From Legionellaceae bacterium (GTDB lineage: Bacteria; Pseudomonadota; Gammaproteobacteria; Legionellales; Legionellaceae): a DNA stretch of 45,572 nucleotides. Positions 23,603 to 32,443 of the stretch are shown in pieces (position 1 is the stretch's first letter; every line of letters starts with the position of its first letter). Below the pieces are notes generated by a model, which did not search any database, was not told where the DNA came from, and was given only the letters and a program-made list of their open reading frames with translations. The stretch covers positions 1 to 45,572 of the forward strand of contig JASBUC010000015.1 of the NCBI GenBank assembly GCA_030148065.1, written 5' to 3'. A program made the translations under genes and the position numbers.

Positions 23603-26600
23603 TTTGCCTTCTATGTAGCTAAAGAAATGCCCCGTTTTTGTTAAGGGGTAGTACAAAAGACATGATATGGCCTGTTGAGGCTCAATGTTTTGATAGAGGT
23701 TTGCGTATGCATACAACTGAGAATAATAGGTTTCAGGTTCAGAGTGACCAAACTTATAATCAATGATCCAGCGCATGTCTTTTTCTACAAAGGTCCTGTC
23801 TATGCAGTATTGTCGCCCATCAAAGATTAATGGTTGCTCGTTGCTTGCTTGTGAATGTGGGTGTAATAACCACCTTGCAATGGGGCACTGTTCTAGGTTT
23901 AGAAGGGTTAGGTTTGCTTTTTTGCGGGCCTCTTGTTGTTGCTGGGTGGAAAGCGGCAGGCATGAGAGCTTTTGTTCAAGAAAAGAGATAAGCATGTGTT
24001 TGCTGAGCTTTTTCTTTGAGTAGAGATCAATCAACTCATGAAGTAAGGTGCCGATTTTGTCTTGGTAATCATTGCTGAGAGAGAGGCTGCAAGCTGCAGT
24101 TTCTTTAAATAAATCTGCAGAATTAGTTTGGGTATTTAAACTTGGGGATTTAACTCGTACGAAGGTGTTGTTGGGTTCCAGATGGGAGGCTTGGTTACTA
24201 ATTGATGCATCGTTACTCTCTATGTCAATTAATTCAGAGTTGATATTTAACATGCTTAAAAAGCTTTTTTTAGGAGGAGTTGCGCCTTTTTCTTCGGTGG
24301 TTAGCAAATAGAGATTCTGTTTGGTGCGAGTAACAGCAACATACAAAAGCCTTTTTAGCTCATTATCAAGTTTTAAGCCTTCTAAATAGTTTAGGTAGGT
24401 ATAGAGCTTGTCTTCTTTTTGATAAACAGACTTGATTGGGGCGATGACCAAATTTTCATCAAGGTATGAGTCTGTCACAGTGGTAAAGCGAACTAGAGGT
24501 GGCTCTGATTTAGAGGACTTTTTCTCAAGTGAGGGTAAAATCACCGTTTCAAACTCTAAGCCCTTTGATTTGTGGATGGTCATTAAATTAACCATTGAGG
24601 GCGTGTCATCTTTTGCGTACTTTTTGCTGAACTCAGTTTTAAAGAGACTAAGAGATTTCAGTTGAGTGGGAGTGCAATGAGCAGACAGTAGCGACCAAAA
24701 CTCATCAATGCTTTGTTTCTCATGGGCTTTGAATAAGTCATAACCGCCTAAAAGGGAAAATAGGGCGTATAAACGTTCTTTAAAAGGTAGAAAGCAGTGT
24801 CGCTGATTGTTTTCCTGAAAGCATTCTAAAAAGCGTCTTAGGCAGATGCGCTCCTCATCGTTAGTTAATTGTCTCAACGTCTGCTCTTGGCTTAAACTTT
24901 CAAATGAGAGTGTCCCTGCTTTCTGATAATGTTTTTCAATGCTTTGATAACTTAGGCCACAGAACGGACTGTGTAATACTTCTGCTAGGCAAAGTGCGTT
25001 GCCAGGTTGATGAAAGAGCTCTGTTAGTGACATTAGATCAGAAATGGCACTTTGGATGGCAAGTCCCTGGATCTCAACGCCTTGAAAAGGAATTTTCTCT
25101 TCCTTTAGCACTTGGATTAGTACAGCTAATTCATTGCGCGTTCTGGTTAACACTGCGATGCTTTTGTGGTCATGTTTTTTGATAATGTCAGCTATTTTAT
25201 AAGCTTGATCTCGTTTTGAGCTTGTATGAGCCAGAACAATGCTTGACTCAGTTTCATCGTTATTGTTGGCAACCGACATGTGGTAGCTAACAGCACCAAA
25301 ATCACTGTTGTCTTCTTTGGGAAAGAGTGTCTTGAAGGTCTGATTGGTATAATCAACAATTTTTTTTGAAGAGCGGAAGTTTCTACTAAGTTTTAGAAAA
25401 TTAAGACGAACGTTACCAATGCCTTCTTCTTTGGCTTTAAGAAAACAGGCGACTTCGGCTTGGCGAAAACGATATATAGATTGCATCGGATCGCCCACTA
25501 AAAACAGTGTTTTGCCACAGTTATCATGCCAATCTTCGGTGAGACGTTCGATGAGCTTAAATTGCTGCTTGGACGTATCTTGAAATTCATCAATGAGTAA
25601 GTGTGAAATTTTGTAATCCATGTAGAGCATCAGATCAGAGGGGGCGTCTTCTTCACCAAGTGCTGCTAAGGCGTTAATCGAAATGGCATTAAAGTCAATG
25701 CATTGATGTTGTTTAAAATGAATTTCAAGAAAAGCTGCAAGCACAGGCAATAATTTTTTCATTGCCTGGATTAGCTTAAAGGCAGACTCCGAAGGTGCGG
25801 CTTCTGGCACTTTTTGGCAATGAATGAGGGCATTTTGAAAAGACTCATGCAATGAGAATGTCTCTAACAGAGACTGACCTAATTTTTTTTGTATGCTTGC
25901 TTTATCTTTCTCTTCTTTAGTCCGCAGATCACTCGGGCTCACAAATCCTTCTCGCTTAGTAAGACGAGCTTTAAATTTACCTTGTGTGGTTAATAAGAGT
26001 TTTGAGAGTGTTTGCCAGGCTGAAAAATCCAGCTCCTCAATGCTTTTTACTTCGACCGCATCGTCAACTAGGGTTGTTGAGGCAAGAAAATTTGGCAGCA
26101 AGCTTATAAACTCTCTGTTGACCTCTTTTGGAAACGTTTCTTGGCAATTTCGTAAGCTTTTTTCTTGGAAAGCGCTTAAGGCTTGTTGTAACTGCTTGGC
26201 AGAATAGTTGTTTTCTTTTAGTAGCAGTGGTAGCCATTGTTCTCTTGCTGCTAACAGATTAGCAAATAACTCAATTAGTCTTTGTTGGTCATTTCCAAGA
26301 TGAGTTAATAAAAGACAGATATCTTTCTGGTAATCTTCTGAATGGAGTAATTGTTGTAAACATTTGGCACTGGCTGCTTGATAGCTTTGTTGCACATTGT
26401 CACTAACCGGTAAGGTTGCGGTAGGCCCTGCGGTTAAAGGCATTTGATTGCAGAGAAACTGACACATTGAATCAATGGTTTTTATGCGCAGCCTCAATGG
26501 TTGTAGCAATAGATTCCAATTAAGCGCATGGTCTCTTTTGAGGGCCGCTTTTGCCAGTTGCCATGTTGTTTGCTGATGCGCTTGCAGAGGCGGGGAAGGT

Positions 26601-26827
26601 TTTTTTCCTAGCTCTAAGCTACTTAGAATTCTTGCCCGCATCTCACTGGCGGCTTTCTTGGTAAAAGTAATGGCGACAATTTGCTCAGGGTTGTCTACGG
26701 TGTTTAGTAGCGTTAAATAGCGCTGGGTTAGTAGCTCTGTTTTACCAGAGCCTGCTGGCGCTTGAACAATGTAGGAGCGGTTAAAGGTTAAGGCGTCTTC
26801 TCTTGCCTTTGCATCATCATGAGCCAT
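23549..26827 (-). CDS. AddA/RecB-like UvrD-family helicase-nuclease
   Basis: The protein has 1092 residues. Walker A APAGSGKTELL is at 23-33, AITFTKKAASEMRARI follows, motif II is LLIDEFQDTSKQQ, VGDPMQSIYRFRQAE, then motif V MTIHKSKGLEFE and motif VI LYVAVTRTKQNLY. The C-terminus has LLHELIDLY and IIDYKFG with a downstream Q-Y pair, the PD-(D/E)xK nuclease of AddA/RecB enzymes that process double-strand breaks. The partner nuclease-scaffold AddB is usually encoded next door, but it is absent here: upstream is a 237-base gap and fadL. I leave the symbol blank since AddA and RecB types cannot be separated by eye with certainty. The 3' end overlaps the TTL-family gene. Confidence 0.9.
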   Translation of the reverse strand: MAHDDAKAREDALTFNRSYIVQAPAGSGKTELLTQRYLTLLNTVDNPEQIVAITFTKKAASEMRARILSSLELGKKPSPPLQAHQQTTWQLAKAALKRDHALNWNLLLQPLRLRIKTIDSMCQFLCNQMPLTAGPTATLPVSDNVQQSYQAASAKCLQQLLHSEDYQKDICLLLTHLGNDQQRLIELFANLLAAREQWLPLLLKENNYSAKQLQQALSAFQEKSLRNCQETFPKEVNREFISLLPNFLASTTLVDDAVEVKSIEELDFSAWQTLSKLLLTTQGKFKARLTKREGFVSPSDLRTKEEKDKASIQKKLGQSLLETFSLHESFQNALIHCQKVPEAAPSESAFKLIQAMKKLLPVLAAFLEIHFKQHQCIDFNAISINALAALGEEDAPSDLMLYMDYKISHLLIDEFQDTSKQQFKLIERLTEDWHDNCGKTLFLVGDPMQSIYRFRQAEVACFLKAKEEGIGNVRLNFLKLSRNFRSSKKIVDYTNQTFKTLFPKEDNSDFGAVSYHMSVANNNDETESSIVLAHTSSKRDQAYKIADIIKKHDHKSIAVLTRTRNELAVLIQVLKEEKIPFQGVEIQGLAIQSAISDLMSLTELFHQPGNALCLAEVLHSPFCGLSYQSIEKHYQKAGTLSFESLSQEQTLRQLTNDEERICLRRFLECFQENNQRHCFLPFKERLYALFSLLGGYDLFKAHEKQSIDEFWSLLSAHCTPTQLKSLSLFKTEFSKKYAKDDTPSMVNLMTIHKSKGLEFETVILPSLEKKSSKSEPPLVRFTTVTDSYLDENLVIAPIKSVYQKEDKLYTYLNYLEGLKLDNELKRLLYVAVTRTKQNLYLLTTEEKGATPPKKSFLSMLNINSELIDIESNDASISNQASHLEPNNTFVRVKSPSLNTQTNSADLFKETAACSLSLSNDYQDKIGTLLHELIDLYSKKKLSKHMLISFLEQKLSCLPLSTQQQQEARKKANLTLLNLEQCPIARWLLHPHSQASNEQPLIFDGRQYCIDRTFVEKDMRWIIDYKFGHSEPETYYSQLYAYANLYQNIEPQQAISCLLYYPLTKTGHFFSYIEGKLQKIPAVKQPLLPELPA

Positions 26828-27064
26828 TATCAGTTCTACGTTTTGTGTTGTTCAATTAGTTGCTTAAATTTTCTCATACATTCCGTTATTTTTCAGCTCG
26901 GGCTTGAAAAAAATATAGGTCATCTGGCAAGTTGATTTTTTTTGTTACCAGACCTAAAAAAGGGCATTTACAAGTATTATGAGTGTATATATAGCTTAAA
27001 TAATGCGATAATGACTGATTACTGTGCACAATAAGAACAAAAATAATAATCGGAGGGAGTTTTT
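26828..27064. other. Intergenic region upstream of fadL
   Basis: A 237-base AT-rich divergent spacer. It holds the fadL promoter and a strong CGGAGGG ribosome site before the GTG start. No small ORF with a ribosome site is seen. Confidence 0.5.
26967..26995 (+). promoter_or_regulatory. Probable fadL promoter
   Basis: TTTACA, a 17-base spacer and TATAGC, about 70 bases before the start codon. Other TATA-like hexamers overlap it, so the exact -10 is uncertain. Confidence 0.4.
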
Positions 27065-28327
27065 GTGCGTTCTTTTTCGTTTAATATTGTAGCTGTTGCT
27101 ATTTCTTCACTACTTGCATCATCGAGTTATGCAAGTGGTTTTTCTCTGTATAATGAGGTTAGTGGGGCAAATGTAGGGGACTTTGCTGCTCGTGGCGCCT
27201 CAGGTAATGGCGATCCAACGGACGTCTTTTATAACCCTGCGGCCTTAACTCTTTCTAAGGGTAAAAGGCTGGCTGTTAGTGCTGATGGTGTTTTTCCTAG
27301 TGCTAAATTTACTGGTCAAGAAACCTCTCCGACTTCCACAACGGTTAGTGGCTTACAAGGCGGCGATCCAGCGGTAGTGCCGTCAGTGTTTTTTAGTAAT
27401 TCATACGACGCCTTTTGGTCTTATGGTATCGGTGTTTACGTGCCTTTTGGTTTGGCAACGGATTGGCCGGTATGGGGGGCGAGTGATTCGACTAAGAGTC
27501 AAATAAGAGCGGTCACTATTTCACCAGCCATTTCTCGCAAAATTAATGAAAAGTTTTCAGTGGGGGCTGCACTTGACATACAGAAGGTCGATGCGATCTT
27601 TGATTCTGCCGTACTCTTAGGATCTGATGTGTTATTGAGTGAAAATGATGGCAGTGCTTGGGGATATGGGGCCCACATAGGTTTTTTATATCAGCAAGAC
27701 GCAAAAACGCGTTTTGGTTTAACCCTGCAGTCATCGATTAAACAGTCCATTAAGGGCAGCTCAAGCTTGGTTGTAAGGCAAACAGGGCAGGTGATTGGTT
27801 ACAATCCTAATTTGACGGCTGATCCAGTTGATTTACCCTCGCAAGTGACCCTCAGTGGTCATAAAGAGTGGACCGATAAATGGACCAGTAATGTAACGAT
27901 TGCCTACACTCATTGGAGCTTAATCAAAATGATTAGCTTAAATGGGGTCACTGGACCTGTTGGTGACAACGTTGAGGTTAACACGCCTGAAAACTTTAGA
28001 GATACCTGGCGGGCGACGTTCGGTGGTGAATATCACTACAGTTCTAAGACCAGCTTTAGAGCAGGTATAGGGTTTGATCAAACACCTAGTAACGATGTTG
28101 ATAGAAACCTTCGTATGCCTGATAGTGATCGGATTGGGGTTGCCGTTGGAAGCAGAGTGCAGTATTCGAAATCGCTAAGCTTTGATTTTGGCTATACCCA
28201 CTTATTCATGAAAGATGCCAGCGTGAATGATACTCATGAGGTTGCAAACTCTGATGCGACAACGGTGGGAACGGTTAAGTCTCATGTGGATTTGGTTGCT
28301 CTACAGGCAACGTGGAAAGCAGTTTAA
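27065..28327 (+). CDS. fadL: FadL-family outer-membrane long-chain fatty acid transporter
   Basis: The protein has 420 residues. A signal peptide (about residues 1-23, cut after SYA) is followed by the FadL plug region SGFSLYNEVSGANVGDFAARG and DVFYNPAALTL. The remainder is alternating beta-strands of a 14-stranded barrel with an aromatic-rich end. It should carry long-chain fatty acids across the outer membrane and so feed the FadE-FadI-FadJ enzymes encoded at 35.6-41.4 kb. The start is GTG, backed by GGAGGG 8 bases upstream. A hairpin follows the stop. Several FadL paralogues are common, and aromatic hydrocarbon substrates cannot be excluded. Confidence 0.88.
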   Translation: MRSFSFNIVAVAISSLLASSSYASGFSLYNEVSGANVGDFAARGASGNGDPTDVFYNPAALTLSKGKRLAVSADGVFPSAKFTGQETSPTSTTVSGLQGGDPAVVPSVFFSNSYDAFWSYGIGVYVPFGLATDWPVWGASDSTKSQIRAVTISPAISRKINEKFSVGAALDIQKVDAIFDSAVLLGSDVLLSENDGSAWGYGAHIGFLYQQDAKTRFGLTLQSSIKQSIKGSSSLVVRQTGQVIGYNPNLTADPVDLPSQVTLSGHKEWTDKWTSNVTIAYTHWSLIKMISLNGVTGPVGDNVEVNTPENFRDTWRATFGGEYHYSSKTSFRAGIGFDQTPSNDVDRNLRMPDSDRIGVAVGSRVQYSKSLSFDFGYTHLFMKDASVNDTHEVANSDATTVGTVKSHVDLVALQATWKAV

Positions 28328-28341
28328 GGGAAGGGAGCATA

Positions 28342-28369
28342 ACCTGATCCAATCAAGATTGGATCAGGT
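28342..28369. terminator. Strong stem-loop between convergent genes
   Basis: CCTGATCCAAT and ATTGGATCAGG form an 11-bp perfect stem with a 4-base loop. It lacks a U-run on either strand, so it is a weak intrinsic terminator or an mRNA 3'-end stabiliser for fadL and the facing gene. Confidence 0.6.
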
Positions 28370-28377
28370 CTAGACCA

Positions 28378-28770
28378 TTATTGGCCAATTTTTGTAAGGC
28401 GTGATTCCCCCAATCCAACGACTTCCATAACGTAGCCGTCTTTCTCAATTCTAGTTGGAGTAATTTCACCAGTATCTAAATCTAGACTAACTTCTCCTAG
28501 GCTAACAGGGTTTTCGCCCATAGTGTCAGCAACGATTTCTGCTTTACATTTGCTGCCTTGAGTGTGGCCAAAGCAAGCTAGGCGCACAGACCACCAGTTT
28601 ACTTTATTAGTATCGTGTGGTTTTGTTGGGTGTGGTGAGTAGACACCAGAAATTCTAGCATTAGACCAGACATCGGTGTCGTTATGAGTAATTAACTCAG
28701 ACGGGGTTGCAGAAACGAGACTACTTAAGCCTAGGAGCCCTGCGCCTAGGATGGTTTTTAAAAGCTTCAT
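28378..28770 (-). CDS. Small secreted protein of unknown function
   Basis: The protein has 130 residues. The start at 28770 has TAGGAGA six bases upstream; a longer frame to 28800 has none. A signal peptide covers about residues 1-22 (ends VSA). The mature part has NDTDVWSNARISG, ACFGH and KCKAEIVADT, with two cysteines that could form a disulfide, then short polar beta-like segments and a GLGESRLTK end. I recall similar small periplasmic proteins in Legionella genomes, but this is memory, not a search. No function is assigned. Confidence 0.75.
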   Translation of the reverse strand: MKLLKTILGAGLLGLSSLVSATPSELITHNDTDVWSNARISGVYSPHPTKPHDTNKVNWWSVRLACFGHTQGSKCKAEIVADTMGENPVSLGEVSLDLDTGEITPTRIEKDGYVMEVVGLGESRLTKIGQ

Positions 28771-28933
28771 GATTTCTCCTATACAAGCTTCAACGAACAA
28801 AATTGCGCACTATACATGAACTACGGATAAAGGGAACCCCCTTATGATTGAAATTTAAAGGCATTTTTTTGGGGTTATTGTTGACTTAAGGTAGAATAAG
28901 AAATGCTCAGATCCCTGTATATATACTAAACGA

Positions 28934-30877
28934 ATGAATCAAAGAATGAATTTTAAGTCCGATCATGACACCATTCGGGTGGCGGCCATTAGCCTAAATA
29001 CTCATGCTTTAAATTTAGCAAGACACACTCAGTTAATCTTAGAAAGTGCAGAAGTCGCAAGACTGAAGGGGGCGGAGTTGGTCCTCTTTCCAGAGCTTTC
29101 CTTATCAGGATATGGTTGTGAAGACATGTTTCTTAGCCAAGATTGGTTGGCAGAGGTTCGGCTTGCGCTCCTTAATTTAATCAAAACCTTTCCAGATGGA
29201 ATAATTGGTTGTGTTGGGCTGCCACTGTCTCATCAAGGAACGTGCTATAACGTGATGGCTGTTATCAGTCGAGACCATTTATATGGGTTTAGTGCTAAAC
29301 AGATCCTTGCCAAAGAGGGGGTGCATTATGAGCCTCGTTGGTTTACTCCTTGGCCGAAAGGCGAGCGTGAAAGGATTGATTTTTATGGATTTGAGACAGA
29401 GCTAGGCAGTTTGGTCTATCGCTTTAAAGGACGTCAATTTTGTTTTGAAATCTGTGAAGATGCTTGGGCAAACGAACGAGTTGGTCAGCAATATGCAGAT
29501 TTTAGGCCCTCATTGGTTTTAAATCCTTCAGCCAGTCACTTTGCCATTGGTAAGTATGAAAAAAGACAAAGCTTAGTCGAGCAAGGCTCAGAGCAATTTT
29601 CTACAAGTTATGTCTATTGCAACCTGTTAGGTTGTGAGGCTGGCCGCACTATTTATGATGGCGGTAATTTATTTTCCCACAAGGGCAAATGGCTTCACAT
29701 TGGAGAGCGCTTTAGCTTTGAACCCTATTATATGGATTTGATTGCCTGCCCTTATGAAAAAAAGGATCCTTTGTCCAAAGGACACGTAGGTTTTGTAGAG
29801 ATCCCCCCCTTAGCGCCTATAGAGCCTGTTGTTATTAACGCAACCACCATAAAGTGCCCCTTTAACGTCTTTGAAGAGGTTATCAATGCCATGATGCTAG
29901 CCCTGTGGGACTGGCAGATTAAGACACAAACCAAGGGTTTTGTCATAAGTTTAAGTGGAGGGGCTGACTCGTCTCTCTGTGCTGTGGCGGTTTTCCTGGC
30001 TCATCAGAAGGCAAAGCGTTCTTTTGGGCAAGAGCGCTATCTAAGCATGCTTGCTTTGACAGAGAAAGAGGAATTATTAACGATTTCATCAAATTTAACC
30101 ACCGCCTATCAAAAAACACAGTTTAGTTCAAATGAGACCAGTGAGGCTGCAAATACATTAGCAAAAGAACTTGGCTCGACGCATTTTAATTTAGAGATTG
30201 ATCCCTTGATCGCGATGTATCAATCGATGATCACAAATGCTTTAGACTGCCCTGATTTAAATTTTAAAGACAACGATCTGGCCTTACAAAATATTCAGGC
30301 AAGAGTGAGGGCACCCAGTGTTTGGTTGCTTGCAAACTTAAAGAATCAACTCTTAATTGCCACAAGTAACCTTTCAGAAGCAAGCGTGGGTTATTGCACC
30401 ATGGATGGGGATACAGCAGGGGTGCTCTCACCTATAGCAGGTCTTAGCAAGAGTTTTATACTTTCTTTAAATCGAGAGATTGCGTTTAAGGGCATTCGCT
30501 TTTCAGAAGAGCAAGTTGAACGTCATGTCATAAAGTCATTGCAAGCAGTGACTAAGTTAAACCCTAGTGCGGAACTAAGACCAGAGATTCAAAGTGATGA
30601 AGCAGATCTCATGCCTTATGAAGTTCTTGATTTTCTTCGTCAATCTCAACAAGTCAAACACATGGGCAAAAGTGCATTGAATAAAGCCTTAAAGTCCTAT
30701 GCGTTTTCTAAACGTTACAGTGACGAGCAACTTGATAATTTTCATGAACGATATTTAACGTTGTATGTCCGAAATCAATGGAAGAGAGAACGATTGGCCA
30801 CCGGTTTTCATTTGGAAGAAGACAGTTGCTGCCCTAAAACTTACCGTCGTTATCCTGTTTTATCTATGCTAGAGTAG
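28934..30877 (+). CDS. nadE: Glutamine-dependent NAD+ synthetase, long form
   Basis: The enzyme amidates nicotinic acid adenine dinucleotide to NAD+ with ATP and glutamine. The protein has 647 residues in two domains. The N-terminal nitrilase-type glutaminase has E54, K122 and C174 (FEICEDAW) as catalytic triad. The C-terminal synthetase begins near 310, with the PP-loop SGGADSS at 341-347 and YCTMDGDTAG downstream. This long type uses glutamine; the short E. coli NadE uses ammonia. The ATG at 28934 lacks a clear ribosome site, and the ATG at 28946 is an alternative. A terminator begins 4 bases after the stop. Confidence 0.94.
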   Translation: MNQRMNFKSDHDTIRVAAISLNTHALNLARHTQLILESAEVARLKGAELVLFPELSLSGYGCEDMFLSQDWLAEVRLALLNLIKTFPDGIIGCVGLPLSHQGTCYNVMAVISRDHLYGFSAKQILAKEGVHYEPRWFTPWPKGERERIDFYGFETELGSLVYRFKGRQFCFEICEDAWANERVGQQYADFRPSLVLNPSASHFAIGKYEKRQSLVEQGSEQFSTSYVYCNLLGCEAGRTIYDGGNLFSHKGKWLHIGERFSFEPYYMDLIACPYEKKDPLSKGHVGFVEIPPLAPIEPVVINATTIKCPFNVFEEVINAMMLALWDWQIKTQTKGFVISLSGGADSSLCAVAVFLAHQKAKRSFGQERYLSMLALTEKEELLTISSNLTTAYQKTQFSSNETSEAANTLAKELGSTHFNLEIDPLIAMYQSMITNALDCPDLNFKDNDLALQNIQARVRAPSVWLLANLKNQLLIATSNLSEASVGYCTMDGDTAGVLSPIAGLSKSFILSLNREIAFKGIRFSEEQVERHVIKSLQAVTKLNPSAELRPEIQSDEADLMPYEVLDFLRQSQQVKHMGKSALNKALKSYAFSKRYSDEQLDNFHERYLTLYVRNQWKRERLATGFHLEEDSCCPKTYRRYPVLSMLE

Positions 30878-30880
30878 GGC

Positions 30881-30908
30881 AAATGGCTCAGGGAGTTGAG
30901 TCATTTTT
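30881..30908 (+). terminator. Intrinsic terminator after nadE
   Basis: AAATGGCTCA pairs with TGAGTCATTT (10 bp including one G-U), with a 6-base loop, and runs into a T tract. It lies between nadE and the transporter gene and may partly uncouple them. Confidence 0.7.
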
Positions 30909-30925
30909 GAAAATAGGGAGTAGTA

Positions 30926-32443
30926 ATGTTTCAAGCTCAACAAGGATTGGTTAATAAAATTTTCGGTCAAACATTTTTCACGAAACAACAGCAGCAAGTT
31001 AATCACATTGCTTTTATCACCTTCTGGAGTCAGTTCTCTGTTTACGTTTTAAATACGGTTCTAATTTTATTTCTGACTCGGCCAGTTTTAACCCATGGGC
31101 TTGGTTACAGTGAATCTCGGGCTTATTCCTTTATTGGTGTTACCATGGCAATGGGGTATCTAATGCCGATTATTGGCGGAAACATGGCCGATCGGATCTT
31201 AGGAATTCGCCGCTCAATTTTTTTAGGAAGTATTTTACTTGCCATCGCCTATCTCTTGGTCATGTTAAGTGGCTTCTCCATTGCTAAACGTGGAGACGTG
31301 CTATTTATTGGTGCCTTTGCTCTGGTGCCGGTAACCAATTCTCTATTAATGGGAACGGCGTCTGCGCTGGTTTCAAAAATTTATCAAAATGACGAGATAA
31401 AAGCGAAATCTGGTATGTTGCTGTATTACATGTCAATTAATGTTGGTGCTTTATTAGCAACCATTCTAGCGCCAAAACTGATGGAAAGCCCTTATGGGCC
31501 TTTAACCATTTTTGCAGTCGTCTTTGTTGGTAAGGCAATTGCAGCACTTAACTTTTCTCTCAAAATATCCTTGTACGATGATGTGGTCGCACACCTAGAT
31601 AAAAAACCGATGAGTTGGCAGCAGCTGGTTATTTTAATTACTTATTTATTATCCGTTTATTTGTTTACCTTGACGGCCTATTTGCACCCAGAATTTTCCG
31701 GTAAAATCATTGCAACTGGTTGCAGTATTGGTATTACTTGGTTTCTTTGTCGAACTTTAAAACTACGTGGAAGTGCAAGAAGTCGTCAGTTGATTGCAAC
31801 ACTCTTAATCATAGAAGCGATTGTTTTTTTCGTTTTATACAACCAGATGAATACTACGCTAATTTTATTTGCTAAAAAGCATTCAGATTTAACCTTATTT
31901 GGTTTTCATGTATCGAGTGCTCATTATCAAATGATCAACCCACTTGTCATTATCTTAATGAGTTTTATCTTACCAAGTGTTTTTAGACGTTCTAAACAGT
32001 TTACCATCCCTTTTCAATTTGCAGTTGGAACCTTAGTGGGTGGTTTTTCCTTAATTTTTTTATGGGCGGCTTGTTTTGTTAATCAGGGGGATGTAATCAG
32101 TGGTAATTACATTGGTTTAACCTATTTTATTATGACCATTGCAGAGCTCTTTGTTAGTGCAGTTGGGTTGTCGATGATAGGGCTTTATTGTGATAAAAGT
32201 ATGACGGCATTTGCCATGGGAGTATGGTATTTGGCAAATTCATTATCCAACATCATTTCAAGCTACATCGCTCAGAGTGTGGCAACACCACAGCGCTTTT
32301 CTTCTTCCTTAAGCATGATGTCGCATTATCAACGCTATTATTTAGATTTAGGTATTTCGGCTGTCCTACTGGGGGGGGTTATGTTGCTGTGTGCATTCGT
32401 GCTTACTCGTCAAATGCAAAAAAGAGGGTTAAGAGTTGCTTAA
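30926..32443 (+). CDS. POT/PTR-like MFS transporter lacking the ExxER motif
   Basis: The protein has 505 residues with about 12-14 hydrophobic helices. GYLMPIIGGNMADRILGIRRSIFLG (about 72-96) is the PTR2-type signature of proton-oligopeptide transporters, and FSSSLSM and YYMSINVGALLA fit the fold. However, the helix 1 motif ExxERF, which couples protons to transport, reads TFWSQF (32-37), so both glutamates and the arginine are replaced. It may therefore move another substrate or use another coupling mode. The ribosome site is AGGGAG before ATG 30926. Its TAA shares four bases with the mltD stop on the opposite strand. Confidence 0.82.
   Translation: MFQAQQGLVNKIFGQTFFTKQQQQVNHIAFITFWSQFSVYVLNTVLILFLTRPVLTHGLGYSESRAYSFIGVTMAMGYLMPIIGGNMADRILGIRRSIFLGSILLAIAYLLVMLSGFSIAKRGDVLFIGAFALVPVTNSLLMGTASALVSKIYQNDEIKAKSGMLLYYMSINVGALLATILAPKLMESPYGPLTIFAVVFVGKAIAALNFSLKISLYDDVVAHLDKKPMSWQQLVILITYLLSVYLFTLTAYLHPEFSGKIIATGCSIGITWFLCRTLKLRGSARSRQLIATLLIIEAIVFFVLYNQMNTTLILFAKKHSDLTLFGFHVSSAHYQMINPLVIILMSFILPSVFRRSKQFTIPFQFAVGTLVGGFSLIFLWAACFVNQGDVISGNYIGLTYFIMTIAELFVSAVGLSMIGLYCDKSMTAFAMGVWYLANSLSNIISSYIAQSVATPQRFSSSLSMMSHYQRYYLDLGISAVLLGGVMLLCAFVLTRQMQKRGLRVA

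Noticed and set aside
23763-26207. Several + strand ORFs of 77-104 residues inside the helicase gene
   Set aside because: They are antisense shadows of a long conserved coding sequence, with no ribosome sites or family motifs.
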